From Aureobasidium sp. EXF-3400 (Eukaryota; Ascomycota; Dothideomycetes; Dothideales; Saccotheciaceae): a stretch of 64,000 nucleotides of DNA. Under the pieces are notes generated by a model that saw only the letters and a list, made by a program, of their open reading frames with translations, ran no database searches and was not told where the DNA came from. This document shows, one piece after another, positions 22,380-32,192 of the stretch (position 1 is the first letter of the stretch; every line of letters starts with the position of its first letter). Made by a program: the position numbers and the translations under genes. Where the stretch lies: contig SWBL01000070.1 of the NCBI GenBank assembly GCA_024195585.1, positions 106,755 through 170,754 on the forward strand, written 5' to 3'.

Positions 22380-23266
22380 TAAAAGCAAGCAGGTAAAGCA
22401 TTGTACATATACCCGACTTTTCATGTGCTCTCCTTCTTTCTGTACTACTTTGTATCACTATCTTCAAATTCATGATCATGTTCTAGCAGATTATTGTTCT
22501 TGACACATGATCCACTTTCACTTTTCAACAGGGGAAGGCGCGATAGACCTCACTTATTGAAGCAGCTTCACCAACATTCAGTTGACATGCACTCTCTGGA
22601 TCACACAAAACCGCCAAACTTCCATCTTCTCATCCTGCTCTCACCACCGAAGGAAAGGTTTCGTCTTCAGCATCGCTTAAACACTTATCTTCTCTCCGCT
22701 CAGTCTAATCAAAGAAAGGTGTGCATTCACGCACCCCTGTTCTACTTCCTCGCTGCGAGATCTGGTCAGTCGATCGAACACACCAAGAGCACGGACTGTT
22801 CCCAAGCTGGTCACACACTCCCTGTTCTCGATCTCCAGCAATTCCAAACCCATTACGACGCGCAGCTGGAGCCTACAATCACATCGCCACTGCAATCCCT
22901 CTGCACCAGCTATCCCAACTCGACCGGCTTCACTTTCTTCATCGAGTCACTGACAAACACAACTTGCCTCCCTCAAAGGTCTCTTCACTCACACACTGGC
23001 TTTGTTGTCTCCTTAACCTCAGCATCACTCTTCGGCCAATTCGATTCTTGATCTGTGAGATAGAGACTATCGAAGACACAATAGCGGGTCTCGAAGGGAA
23101 CCCTAAGACCGTGAGCTTAACGGCCAACCCTCCCCAATCACGAAAGCCAGGCGGTAGCCACCACAAAGCACTCAAATGGTAAAATCAGCACGCTGTATTA
23201 TTTCTTTATGTCAGCTAATTTGAGTAATTTAAGGATACCTCGACTCCTGGATCTGGGAACCACGCA
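22380..23266. other. Intergenic, C-rich
   Basis: This 887-base gap is CA/CT-rich on the plus strand, which keeps several long frames open by chance (22494-23051 and 22721-23182). None begins with a sensible leader or resembles a known protein. I see nothing else. Confidence 0.5.
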
Positions 23267-24604
23267 ATGCCTTCTCGAAAGCGTGGACTTGATGCCGAGC
23301 TTGTGCCAGATGCCATTGCATCTTATGTCTCTACAAAATGCGCAAGGACGAACAAGAACCACTCCGCGGATTACGACCGTATGAACATCAAGAATATCAG
23401 TAATAGATACAGCCACTCTATTATGGTTGTTTGGTCACAATCAATGACAGAGCACCAGAAGAACTTTCTCACCAGGATGCTTAACAGAGACAAGAGGAAA
23501 TCCACCAAATTGGAAAGAGTCGCAGGCCTGATCAAACCTTACATTGAGAGGGAAATACCTTGCTCTAGTGAGAAGACAGAGAAACCTATGAATCTCTCGA
23601 TAATGAGAAACCGTCTCGCCGCCAGCAGGTACTCGTCGGTCTCAGACTTTGTTACGAACTTCGGGACCATGATCAGCAACATAATCTCGAGCAATGGTGG
23701 TGATGATGAGGCGTCGAACGCTGCGCTAGCACTCTTCAGGATCTTCATCGAACGGATGATGTACTGTCCGGTTGGATCAGGCAGAACAACGATGATGAGA
23801 TGCAGTGATGACCAGATAAAGCTTTTTGCCTTGCAAAACACGGCACGGGTTACAGACTCCACAAACGAAATCGTCAAACCATCACCGGAGAGGTCTGTGG
23901 TTATCAGCATCGAGGAATCTGACGAAAGCGAGATGGAGGATATTGTTAACCACTCTGACATATTATCTGCCGAGCTTAAGGACTACTCTGATGTCGAGGT
24001 TTCTGATTCGCCGTCTTCGATACAGAACGAGCCACTACCAACATCAAAATCGAGAACTGCAAAGATGCCTAAGCCCCACGACTTCGAAGAGGAAGCGCGA
24101 CAGCTCCGAAAGGAAATCGAAGAACGCCAACAGAAACTCGCCAACATGGAAGAGAAGCAGAGAGTCTCAGCAGAGATCAGAGATCTGGATACCGAAAAGG
24201 TTGAGCTTGTGGATAAGATATCCGCAACAGAAACGCAGTATGCAAAACTCAATGCGGACGTGCGAGCTCGCCAATCCGAGTTTCAGACGCATGACAGTGG
24301 ATATATCATTCTTACTCTACAGGAAAATCGCCACCACGAAACAAGTAAGAGACTCGATCGAGAAAGGGAAAGGCTTAACAAGGAATTTGAGGCCAATCGG
24401 AAGTTCAAAGAGGGACTTGATCTTAGGTTCAAAACGTTTAGAGCGGAACGTTACAGACTCAATCATGAGCGCGCCCAAACGATGAGAGAAAGGGACCGGG
24501 TAGGTGGTGAAGACGCTCAACTATCGGAGAGACTCGATCAGCTCGAGAATCAGCGAGCCATTGCAAAAAAGAAACTCGACGAACTGAACAATGGCAACAT
24601 TTGA
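23267..24604 (+). CDS. Orphan bromodomain-like protein with long C-terminal coiled coil
   Basis: A single-exon gene of 445 residues. Residues ~60-166 match the bromodomain pattern: MTEHQKNFLTRMLNR helix, then KPMNLSIMRNRLAASRY, DFVTNFGTMISNIIS, SNGGDDEAS and a final ALFRIFIERMM helix. This corresponds to the BET layout KPMDLxTMxxKL...Y...FxxDFxxMxxNxxxFNGPDHxxS. The acetyl-lysine Asn appears kept (N143 in SNG). The upstream Tyr of the ZA loop is not evident and PMDL is PMNL. Residues ~190-265 are acidic and disordered. Residues ~270-440 are a highly charged heptad-rich coiled coil. A nuclear, histone-reading role is inference; with ZA-loop changes the pocket may not bind acetyl-lysine. After the TGA the same frame stays open for 63 more charged codons (24605-24793), so the true C-terminus may be longer or the gene may be eroding. 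Confidence 0.75.
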   Translation: MPSRKRGLDAELVPDAIASYVSTKCARTNKNHSADYDRMNIKNISNRYSHSIMVVWSQSMTEHQKNFLTRMLNRDKRKSTKLERVAGLIKPYIEREIPCSSEKTEKPMNLSIMRNRLAASRYSSVSDFVTNFGTMISNIISSNGGDDEASNAALALFRIFIERMMYCPVGSGRTTMMRCSDDQIKLFALQNTARVTDSTNEIVKPSPERSVVISIEESDESEMEDIVNHSDILSAELKDYSDVEVSDSPSSIQNEPLPTSKSRTAKMPKPHDFEEEARQLRKEIEERQQKLANMEEKQRVSAEIRDLDTEKVELVDKISATETQYAKLNADVRARQSEFQTHDSGYIILTLQENRHHETSKRLDRERERLNKEFEANRKFKEGLDLRFKTFRAERYRLNHERAQTMRERDRVGGEDAQLSERLDQLENQRAIAKKKLDELNNGNI

Positions 24605-24796
24605 TGTGCGCTTCTGGAGAATCAATCTAGAGCAGGAACGCCAGACAAGGTCGAGAGGAGGATCTACAGATTGATCAACATAGAAGCAGAGAAAGGATGG
24701 AAAGCCAGTATCCGAGAACGAATTACAGACGACGAGCAGGAGAGGAATAGACGTAGTGGAAGAAAGAAGAATGCAATCGATTACCATGGTCGATAA
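24605..24796 (+). other. In-frame coding-like extension behind the stop of the bromodomain-like gene
   Basis: After the TGA at 24602-24604 the frame runs 63 codons to TAA at 24794-24796. Its composition matches the upstream coiled coil, rich in Arg, Lys, Glu and Asp (for example KVERRIYRLINIEAEKGWKA). The only intron that could skip the TGA would start at GTGCGC and be about 25 nt, too short. It may be a read-through tail or the remains of a longer ancestral reading frame cut by a nonsense mutation. Confidence 0.45.
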
Positions 24797-25276
24797 CACT
24801 TAATCAAAGACAGACAGATCTGCAGCCCGAGTATACGGGAACAGAAACCAGGCGATCTCTAAACAGATTCAATCAACCAAATGACAAGAAGCTCAATTGC
24901 TCATTGATGTTCTTCGAGGTTTGCCCAGGAAGAATCTATCTGTGATTAACAACTAATGTAGCTGACATCGGCCAGGCGACAAGCGAATGTTATCTGGTAT
25001 TAGTATGGGAAACACGAGATGAAGTCTGCGGCCGTCCATACATACGGCTTTTTGCTGATTGCTGGTCGTATTTCAGATCCATCGGTATTCTCTTCTACGA
25101 GACAAAGATTATTCTCCACGGAAGCTCTCAAAAATCAATCTTGGAGCTTATCTGGAGATAGATGGCAGGATTTCAGGAGTTGATTCGCATAATTTCTTTT
25201 GCTTTTTGAGCTTCATCCATGAGACTTGGTCTTTCGCCGACTTTGTTGTCTTTCGATGTCTTCCTGATTATATTGC
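24797..25276. other. Intergenic 3' of two convergent genes
   Basis: A 480-base gap between the bromodomain-like gene (plus) and COG2 (minus), which converge. It should hold both 3' UTRs. Nothing else seen. Confidence 0.5.
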
Positions 25277-26258
25277 TCAGACACCTTTCAGAGCTCCCAC
25301 ACCTTCTTCTGTCTCTCCTAGCTCTCTGTATATGACCAGAAAGTCGAGTAATTGTTTTCCCGACACCCTCGTCGCTTGTGCCTGTTTGACTGCTGTTCTC
25401 AGATCCAGTAATAACGTGTTCCTCACACGCATAAGCCGAGATTGCTGCGCCGTCACAAAAGGATGCTCCAGCACTTTTTGCGTGAGATGTGTAAGCAAAA
25501 GATACGCTTGTGCGTGTTTCCTCAATCTCGAGAGTGTGGTCGAAGTAGCCGTATCCCCTTCTTCGTCTTCGTCATCTTCATCATCCGAGTCTTCGTCATT
25601 TGCCGAAGGATTATTCGCAGATAGAGAGTTGTGTGGTTCGACCATCAATCTTGCCTCCAAGTCTTCCAGTCTTTCTTCAATCTCCAGCAAACGCCTACCC
25701 ACCAGGATATCCTTTCTGATTCTCTTTTTCTCGTCTAGCAGCGACCCAACTTCTTGAGTACGTGAAGCAACTAAGTCTCTCACACCACCTACCTCTCTCC
25801 CAAAGCCCAATACACCCACTCTAACCTCTTCAATCTTTTCCTCTCCACCTTTGAGTCTAGTCCCCAATGACAGAAATTCTTCATAATTGCTGTTGACCAG
25901 ATCTAACAGTTCGGTGGATATCAGAGAGGAGCGATGGCGGAGGTCTGAGCGTAGGTCTTCGAGGGTTTGGTGTCTGTTGTGGAGGGTGGAGAGGTAGGCT
26001 TCTGGTGTAAAGTCTGCGGTGAGGAAGTCGGAGCGGGGGAGAGCTGCGGGGAAGGGGAGGGGTGTTTTGTCGTCGTCTGAGTCGGAGGAATAGCCCGAGT
26101 GGTTGGTCGTGCGGCGGTCTAGGGGGTTGGACTTTGGTGATGGAGGGGAGGTGAGGGGGGAGGGTGTTGCTGTTGTTGCTGTTGATGAGGGGAGCTGTGT
26201 GTGGTTAGCATCGTGTCTTGGTATAGTAGGAAGAATGGCATACGTAGAAGGCACTCAT
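25277..26258 (-). CDS. COG2: Conserved oligomeric Golgi complex subunit 2 (COG2)
   Basis: COG2 is a lobe-A subunit of the COG tether for retrograde vesicles at the Golgi. The COG2 N-terminal domain is evident: PRSDFLTADFTPEAYLSTLHNRHQTLEDLR, then LISTELLDLVNSNYEEFLSLG and a long heptad region, ending near 320 residues as is usual for fungal proteins of this kind. The large exon has no ATG before its conserved part. The best model is a 15-nt first exon (26244-26258, MSAFY), a 49-nt GT..AG intron (26195-26243) and exon 2 from 26194, opening LPSSTATTATPS in phase 0. MSxFY followed by a Ser/acidic stretch agrees with fungal homologues. An acidic DEDSDDEDDEDEEGD insert sits near residue 225. Head-to-head with the NUDIX gene, 273 bases apart. 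Confidence 0.87.
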
Positions 26259-26531
26259 GATGGTGGTCTTAGAGTGGATATGCGACAGCGAGGCGCAATG
26301 CGATTGTCGCAAAGTGTGAATTGATGGTAACGAAAGGTGTTTGATATACAGATGGATAAGATTAGATTGGCTTCCGCTATCTCCGCTACGTGGATTACCA
26401 ATAGCCGAGGCCCTGGTGACGACATACGAAGTAAAGACGGTCGAGGTATCTGTACTCGAGTAGGAAAGTGTTTTGTTGTCTCTTCTTCTTCTTCTTGCAA
26501 AGGTCAAAGAAGAACTAGTGCCAGTAAAAAG

Positions 26532-27858
26532 ATGCCTACACCTGCTCTCCCGCAACCCGCACACCCAGAGCTCGATTCAATGCTGTCGAGGAAGTTTGGC
26601 AAGGAAGTTGCCAACTACTTTGCGGGTAACAACATCGGTTTCTGCTTGGTAATACGAACAAGAAACTGACAGAGACAACACAGGCTCTCCGTTGAACCGC
26701 TTTGGCTTCCTCCGTAGCGACAGTACTTTCCTGTCCGGAGCTCTCAAGCACCCGTCCACAAAGTTCCTCGCTTGCAACAACCTGCAGCCATTGACAAAGG
26801 ACAAGGCCAACCTCGCCTACGTCCAATACAAAGATGTCCAGCCCATCATTGGCGAAGACCCTTATGCCATCCCTGAAGCCAAGATGATCGAGACATTCAA
26901 CTCCAAGACCTTCATCCCTCAGATGATCTTCCTCGGTCTGGACGAGTCCGTCAAGGACAACTCCTTCAGCTACGAAGCAAAGAATGCCGTCCACAAGGGT
27001 GCCCCCTACTTCGCCATCGACGTCACCCCCAAAGACCCTCTGACCCAGCAATGCAACGATCTGATCAAGGCCTGCGAAGACAAAGGCCTCACCTTCCAAC
27101 AAGGTCGCTCCATGGATCTAGTAGCAGGCGACGCAGCAATCTACGCCGAAGCACGCCAATTGCTGGATTGGAACCTTCGTAACCCCTTCTGTGCTCAATG
27201 CGGTCACCCTACGCTCTCCGTAAACGGCGGTTTCAAGCGCACCTGCCCACCCACAGACGCCTCAGCACTTTCCTCCACCGCCCTCTCTACCTCCAACACC
27301 CCTGCCTCCAGTATCGACCGCCCAGCCTGCGCAACCAGAAAAGGCGTCTCCAACCTCAGTTTCCCCCGCACAGACCCCACCATCATCGTCGCCGTCGTCA
27401 ACCACGCAGGCGACAAACTTCTCCTCGGCCGCAGCAAGCGTTTCCCAAAATACTGGTACTCCACTCTCGCCGGTTTCTGCGAACCTGCAGAGTCCATTGA
27501 AGAAGCCACTCGCAGAGAAGTCTGGGAAGAAGCTGGTATCCATCTGGGCCGTGTGATTATTCACTCTACTCAACCTTGGCCTTACCCTGCCAATCTTATG
27601 ATTGGCGCTATTGGTCAGAGTGTCCCTGAGGGTGAAACTATTGATCTTGGAAATGATCCCGAGTTGGAGGATGCCAAGTGGTTTACTTTTGACGAGGTGA
27701 GGACGGCTTTGAAGGTGGGAACTAGTGGGTTGGATGAAGGTCCGCAGGCAGAGTACAAGGAGGGTGATTTGAGATTGCCGCCGCAGACTGCTATTGCCAA
27801 TCAGCTTATCAGTGCTGTGGTCGAAAAGGGCTTCTTGAGTGCTCAACCAAAGATCTAA
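26532..27858 (+). CDS. NPY1: NADH diphosphatase, NUDIX family (NPY1/NUDT12-like)
   Basis: This enzyme hydrolyses NAD(H) to NMN(H) and AMP, usually in peroxisomes. Exons 26532-26625 and 26684-27858 join NYFAG to SPLNRFGFLR and give ~422 residues. An N-terminal NADH-pyrophosphatase domain is followed by a zinc-ribbon remnant: NPFCAQCGHP, then single cysteines at FKRTCPP and RPACAT, with an unusual Ser/Thr-rich insert between the two halves. The NUDIX box is complete: GFCEPAESIEEATRREVWEEAG, in two parts GFCEPAE and REVWEEAG, matching Gx5Ex7REUxEExGU. The NPY1-type SQPWPFP array is present as STQPWPYPANLMIG. The C-terminus is PKI, at best a weak peroxisomal signal compared with SHL of yeast. Confidence 0.92.
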
Positions 27859-28156
27859 AGAGTGCCTGATTAGATAGATTTGGCTTTTGGATCTGTTATC
27901 ATCTTGATAGAGAGAAGGTTTTTGGAACACATATATTGAATGCTGAACTTGCTGTGTCTTCGACAATTGCTGCACAGTGGTAGAGCGTTGATTGTTGCAA
28001 CATCTCAACACAGAAGTCTTCCAGAGTTAAAGTGCAGTGCATGCAACACATGCACACTGAAAAGCGAACTCGGAAGGTAAAAGGATGTTATAATCTATAC
28101 CTCCTTTTCTCCAATTGCTTCAGACTGCAAAGGAGAGCCAAGAAGATCCAAGCCAT

Positions 28157-29822
28157 CTATAGCAAGCCTTGCTTCTGCAAATCGTAGTACACCTTTTCAG
28201 GCATGACATTGCCCTCTCCATCCTCCATCTGCACAACCTGATCAGTAGCCGTAGACTCCTGCTTCTTATCAACCTGCAACTTCCTCCACAGCTCGGTCGC
28301 CTCCTCAATCCCCGTGACATCTCTGAACATACTCGAATTCGTAATGCCCAATCGCTTTAATCCATACAAATGACGTGCTTCACCAAAGTGCTTATCAAAG
28401 GCTCTTCTACCCATGTATACATAGTTGCCACAGATTTCGCAGGGAAATTCGACGCCTAAACCGTGCAATTTGTAGAGCCAGAAGGGGATGGGTTTGTCAT
28501 CCCAGCCCAGGGGTAGTTTTAGCGGGTTGTAGACTTTGCCGTCTTCGTCTTGTTCTTCGGTGTCGTTTGCGGCTGAGGGATCGGCGGACTGGAGGTCGAG
28601 GGTCTCGGCGTAGAGGGCGGCGAGTTCTTGCTGGCGTTCCTTGTCTGTCATGCCTTGTTTGCGTTCGACGTTGGCGCGTGTGTCGGAGCGTTCGGTTTGT
28701 ATTGCTGAGGCGAGTTTGCGGATGCGATGTTCGCGTTCGGCCACTGCCTTCTCTTTCAAGCGGTGGACTGAGGTTGCGGCATTGTTGCTGCCGTTTGTGG
28801 ATGTTGCTTCGCCGTCTGCGGCGCGTTGTTTCCTTGCTTCTGCATTTTTGATGTGTTTCTTTCCTGTCAAGTGGGCTTTGTAGACGTTGTCATTTTTGAA
28901 CTCCTTTTCGCAGTCTGCGCACCATATTCCTTCGCCTGTGCCTTCTATTGCGGGTCCGTCTGTTGTTGATTTTGTGTTGAGTTGCCATCCTGAGACCTCG
29001 TCCTTCTCCCATGCTTTTAGGAAGTCCTCGTCAAAGCTGATGAATAGTCTGTCTAGATCCTCCAAAGGCTTGATTCGGCGCATGAAGCTCTCGAGGTAGG
29101 TGGCCAGGTTTCCGAGGTATTGAAAGTATTGATCCTTCAGCTTGTCCGGCCTGGGCATGCCCTCAAACTCGTCGAATGTGTCAAGGTATTGTAGATATGT
29201 AATGCGTCTCTTCGAACCGGGCAAGTTGATGTAATCCTCGTGCAGAGCGTTCATGTCAAAGTAGCGACCAAATGCCTCCTCTCCAGTGAACATGGTGTCG
29301 ATCTCTGAAGGCAGAGGAACATCCTCGCCGACAGCTCTGCGCTTGTATGCGCGCTCCAAGTTCTCGACAGGTTCGTTCGGGTAGCGCTTGTGGAAGTCTT
29401 TGATATTATTCAGTTGCTTGTAGAACTCGTCGAATGTGTCGCCGGTAGAGATTGATTGAATTTCGCGTAGACGGCTGCCATCGTTGTCTTTGTACAGGTC
29501 GACTGCGCGGTTGGATTGCGCCTTTATGCGATCGAGGAAAGCAGCGATTTGGTGGTCTCTTGATAGACGGTCTCGAATCTGGGAGCTTGTTAGCACTTCG
29601 CAAACAGATAGAAGTTCGTCGCCCTCCAACAATGTTCTCTGGGAGCACGTATTTGGTAGATGATAGTAGAGATTTCAATGAACAGAACTGTAGCTATACG
29701 GGAGTGCTGAAGTGCAAAAGATGGAAACTTACATGCTTGGGGTCTTCGAGTGAGCGCTCGGCTATGGCCTGCTCGAGACGCTCAAGGTCTTCCCTTGTGT
29801 TGCGCAGGTCTTCTAACAGCAT
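28157..29822 (-). CDS. PRP9: Splicing factor 3A subunit 3 (SF3A3 / PRP9)
   Basis: SF3A3 is part of the U2 snRNP SF3a complex in pre-spliceosome assembly in the nucleus. Exon 1 is 29733-29822 (30 codons, MLLEDLRNTREDLERLEQAI to PKH). A 94-nt intron leads to exon 2 (28157-29638), opening RTLLEGDELLSVCEVL. The protein has ~524 residues. It shows the N-terminal SF3A3 region with NNIKDFHKRYPNEP and the TGEEAFGRYFDMNALHEDYINL block. A U1-type zinc finger WCADCEKEF...HLTGKKH lies near residue 270 and a C-terminal C2H2 finger FPCEICGNYVYMGRRAFDKHF near 425, followed by HLYGLKRLGI. All zinc ligands are present. The gene is head-to-head with an eIF4A3-type helicase gene. Confidence 0.95.
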
Positions 29823-30076
29823 AGTGAAGTGTGTGTGGTGAGGACAAAAAGAAAGATGATGGATGGTTACTGATTTGGCGCGGCGAGAGACAGCGCGCGG
29901 AGGAAGAAGTCCGTGCGCTTGATGCTTCCTCGTTCGTTCTTGCCATTCGAGCTTTATTCCTCTTGAACTTGAACGTCACTGCCACTTTTTACCATTCCGA
30001 CTCGCACCTACTGGATCGTCACATCCATCGCGCCTGCCGTCTCCAACATCGAATAACCAATCACACATCACCCACC
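29823..30076. promoter_or_regulatory. Shared bidirectional promoter of PRP9 and FAL1 genes
   Basis: Only 254 bases separate the two start codons, so both 5' UTRs and promoters must overlap here. The gap contains a GCGCGG-rich block near 29880-29900 and C-rich leader sequence before 30077. Co-expression of the two RNA-processing genes is inference. Confidence 0.6.
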
Positions 30077-31382
30077 ATGGCGGAAGGAGGAATCGACCGC
30101 AAGATGGAGGAGCGCATGGAGTTTTCGACATCCAAGGAAGTGCGTGTCGCTCCCACTTTCGAGGCCATGCACTTGAAAGAGAACCTGCTCCGTGGTATCT
30201 ACGCATACGGCTATGAGTCTCCCTCTGCCGTTCAGTCGCGCGCCATTGTCCAGATCTGCAAGGGTCGCGACACCATCGCCCAAGCCCAGTCCGGTACTGG
30301 TAAAACTGCCACCTTCTCCATCTCCATTCTCCAGGTTATCGATACCGCTGTGCGCGAGACTCAGGGTATGTCGTCTGCTCTGATGCTGGTGTCTCGTCCA
30401 ACTACTGACTTTCCTAGCTCTCGTCCTGTCTCCCACTCGTGAATTGGCAACCCAGATTCAGTCAGTCGTTATGGCCCTCGGCGACTACATGAACGTTCAG
30501 TGCCATGCCTGCATTGGTGGAACAAACGTCGGCGAAGATATCCGCAAGCTCGACCACGGTCAACACGTCGTCTCTGGTACTCCTGGACGTGTCGCCGACA
30601 TGATCCGTCGCCGCAACTTGCGCACACGCAACATCAAGATGCTCGTTCTGGACGAAGCCGATGAGCTGCTCAACCGTGGTTTCCGCGAGCAGATTTACGA
30701 CGTCTACCGTTACCTCCCTCCTGCCACCCAAGTCGTCGTCGTTTCAGCCACCCTCCCTTACGATGTGCTCGACATGACCACCAAGTTCATGACCGACCCC
30801 GTCCGTATCCTCGTTAAGCGTGACGAGTTGACTCTCGAGGGTCTTAAGCAATACTTCATCGCTGTCGAGAAGGAAGAATGGAAGTTCGACACCCTTTGCG
30901 ATCTCTACGACACACTCACCATCACACAAGCCGTCATCTTCTGCAACACTCGCCGCAAGGTCGACTGGCTCACCGACAAGATGCGTGAGGCCAACTTCAC
31001 CGTTTCCTCCATGCACGGCGAGATGCCTCAGAAGGAGCGTGACAGTATTATGCAGGACTTCAGACAAGGCAACTCCAGAGTCCTCATCTCCACCGATGTC
31101 TGGGCTCGTGGTATCGATGTTCAGCAGGTCTCCCTCGTCATCAACTACGACTTACCTAGCAACCGTGAGAACTACATCCACAGAATCGGTCGCAGTGGAA
31201 GATTTGGCCGCAAGGGTGTTGCCATCAACTTCGTTACCAGCGAAGACGTTAGAATCCTTCGCGACATCGAGTTGTACTACTCTACCCAGATTGATGAGAT
31301 GCCCATGAACGGTAAGTTGTTAATCTCGCAACGAAAAATGCTCTTTTGCTAACGTCTCGCAGTTGCCGACCTGCTTACCTGA
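30077..31382 (+). CDS. FAL1: DEAD-box RNA helicase, eIF4A3/FAL1 type
   Basis: Three exons give an ATP-dependent RNA helicase of ~400 residues, the eIF4A3 class that anchors exon-junction complexes and, as yeast Fal1, acts in 18S rRNA maturation. All helicase motifs are present: Q-motif region [13 protein letters not shown], motif [15 protein letters not shown] (after intron 1 near 30365-30417), TPGR, DEAD, SAT, then [14 protein letters not shown] and [13 protein letters not shown]. The STKEV-type N-terminus, [22 protein letters not shown] and the ending MPMN|VADLLT across the last intron are typical of eIF4A3 and not of eIF4A1. The final exon is only 7 codons including the stop. Confidence 0.95.
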
Positions 31383-32192
31383 GCAAGTGCCTACTTCGTT
31401 TATGCATTACGTTGTTTTCAAACATGTCACTGAGCCGTGAGAAGCCGGCTGGAGTTCAAAGGTTGCCATTGAGAGCATAGAGTTGGAGGAAATGGGCCAT
31501 GTAGCCAACACGGTCAGTGCTGTCCGCGACATAATCCTCAATCGAGTAAAAGCTGACAAGACATGAATTCAGTCAATATCAGATTGCCCTTACTCGAACT
31601 CAGAGTCCAAAGACCGCTTCGACGATCGAGGTCCTCGAACAGATCCAGCCCACCCAACATAGATGCACGCAGGTCTACATGAGTTGTATCTGCCACTAAC
31701 AGTCACTGATGTCGAAAGGAAACATGGCCTTGAGCTGTTTGATCCAGCTAGCGCTACGGGCGCTGCCTCGGGACCTGAGCCAAGTGACGCTAAAGATTAA
31801 CAGAGCCGATTCTTGTTATACGAAGATCGCGGAGTTGGTCGAGTCTCCTGTGTGGTGCACAATATGCACAAATCGTGTTGGGAAGGAACGTACGTAGTTT
31901 GGATCTTGAAGTAGGTAGGATTCACTTTCTATGAGCTCACCTCATACGAGCTGAGGCAAGTGAAAGCCCTATGCACTGTAACGACGCATAGTCCAGCACT
32001 TCATGACTGCCAAGTAAAGTCACTTTCACACTGGTTACCACTTTCACTAATATATTTTATGTGATCGCCTTTCGCGCTTTCCGCTACCGAAACAGCATCG
32101 GAGGCTCTTGCAATTTGCAACAATACTACCGCCTTGCATCTTTTTCTAATCCATCACAACTTTCTTCTTACTCAAACGTTCCTCTCATCAAC
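31383..32192. other. Intergenic upstream of the F-box array
   Basis: An 810-base gap between the helicase and the first F-box-like gene. It becomes CT-rich with a TATATTT element near 32050, typical of a fungal core promoter and leader. No gene or repeat is clear. Confidence 0.5.

Noticed and set aside
22494..23051. 185-codon frame downstream of mitoribosomal L1
   Set aside because: C-rich, low-complexity leader-like sequence, a second overlapping frame is equally open, and there is no domain, leader or family resemblance.
25059..25757. 232-codon open frame on the plus strand across COG2
   Set aside because: Antisense to the well-supported COG2 coding region; Ser-rich composition comes from reverse reading of acidic codons.
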